DNA from: Paracoccaceae bacterium
GTDB taxonomy: Bacteria > Pseudomonadota > Alphaproteobacteria > Rhodobacterales > Rhodobacteraceae
Reading direction: 5' to 3'
Length of the DNA: 5,126 nt
Assembly: GCA_003565055.1 (NCBI GenBank)
Contig: PXDM01000215.1
Location: 1-5,126 of the forward strand
Shown: piece by piece, positions 5,091-5,126 of the stretch
How positions within the stretch are numbered: position 1 is the stretch's first letter
How the letters are laid out: each line of letters opens with the position of its first letter
Position numbers and translations under genes: made by a program
The notes under the pieces: model-generated
Databases searched by the model: none
What the model was told of the DNA's origin: nothing
The model's input: only the letters and a program-made list of their open reading frames with translations

Positions 5091-5096
5091 AGCCGC

Positions 5097-5126
5097 GTGG
5101 TCTTGGACCGACCTATGGGGAAAGTG
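5097..5126 (+). CDS. 5' end of an unidentified gene (partial)
   Basis: Ten codons run to the window edge, beginning GTG and reading MVLDRPMGKV. The call rests on the excellent Shine-Dalgarno with ideal spacing and on a frame open to the edge; ten residues are too few to name a family. Being downstream of kpsM on the same strand, it might belong to the same locus (for example another export component or a transferase), but nothing in the residues shows this. The 69-nt inverted repeat ending just before its ribosome-binding site suggests that it is regulated separately from kpsM. Confidence 0.5.
   Translation, partial: MVLDRPMGKV

Larger units (their letters stand above)
4816..5096. other. Spacer between kpsM and the next gene; no convincing gene
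   Basis: This stretch of about 280 bp contains, in order: a short hairpin just after the kpsM stop (4829-4844), a CAGCGA triplet repeat (4914-4931), an AT-rich island with T6 and A5 runs (about 4932-4958), a weak promoter-like patch (TTATAT at 4991-4996, TAAGAT at 5004-5009) and the large inverted repeat 5011-5079. Two tiny open frames exist (4849-4935, 28 codons; 4950-5021, 23 codons). Neither has a convincing ribosome-binding site or a recognisable product. The AT-rich island and the long leader suggest that the next gene has its own promoter, but I cannot place it confidently. Confidence 0.6.

Overview
The window is a GC-rich stretch from a bacterial cell-surface polysaccharide locus. High GC with strong third-position G/C bias, GTG starts, and an ABC-2 permease opening with REMSTRYGRKPGGYIWALLEPLG suggest an alphaproteobacterium, most likely of the Rhodobacteraceae (Roseobacter/Paracoccus type). 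That assignment is inferred from sequence style, not from a marker gene.

Layout. Positions 1-1064 (+ strand) hold the 3' end of rfbB/rmlB (dTDP-glucose 4,6-dehydratase) and a complete rfbD/rmlD (dTDP-4-dehydrorhamnose reductase). They are joined by a GTGA stop/start overlap and make dTDP-L-rhamnose. Converging on rfbD with only 3 bp between stop codons is a minus-strand block, 3881 down to 1068. In transcription order it holds a KpsE/BexC/CtrB-type inner-membrane export protein, a KpsT-type ATPase and a GT2-family glycosyltransferase. Diverging from kpsE across about 127 bp is the matching permease, kpsM (4009-4815, +). After kpsM comes a spacer of about 280 bp, then the first ten codons of an unidentified + strand gene starting at GTG 5097 behind a near-consensus Shine-Dalgarno.

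How the genes fit together. RmlB/RmlD supply activated rhamnose. The GT2 enzyme probably adds a sugar (rhamnose is possible but unproven) to a growing glycan. KpsM plus KpsT form the inner-membrane ABC exporter, and the KpsE-like protein links that exporter to the outer-membrane step. This is the ABC-dependent (group 2-like) capsule export route. No KpsD/Wza, KpsC or KpsS is visible, although they could lie just outside.

The least ordinary parts are non-coding. (1) A 20-bp-arm inverted repeat (5011-5030 / 5060-5079) sits immediately before the Shine-Dalgarno of the last gene, with competing inner pairings. (2) The kpsE/kpsM divergent promoter region carries a near-perfect 20-bp direct repeat at 21-bp period, overlapping a candidate -35 box and followed by an 8-bp inverted repeat. 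(3) The start of kpsE contains two further 21-bp (7-residue) tandem duplications. (4) KpsM is split from KpsT into an opposite-strand transcript. No RNA gene, CRISPR array, transposase or phage gene is visible.
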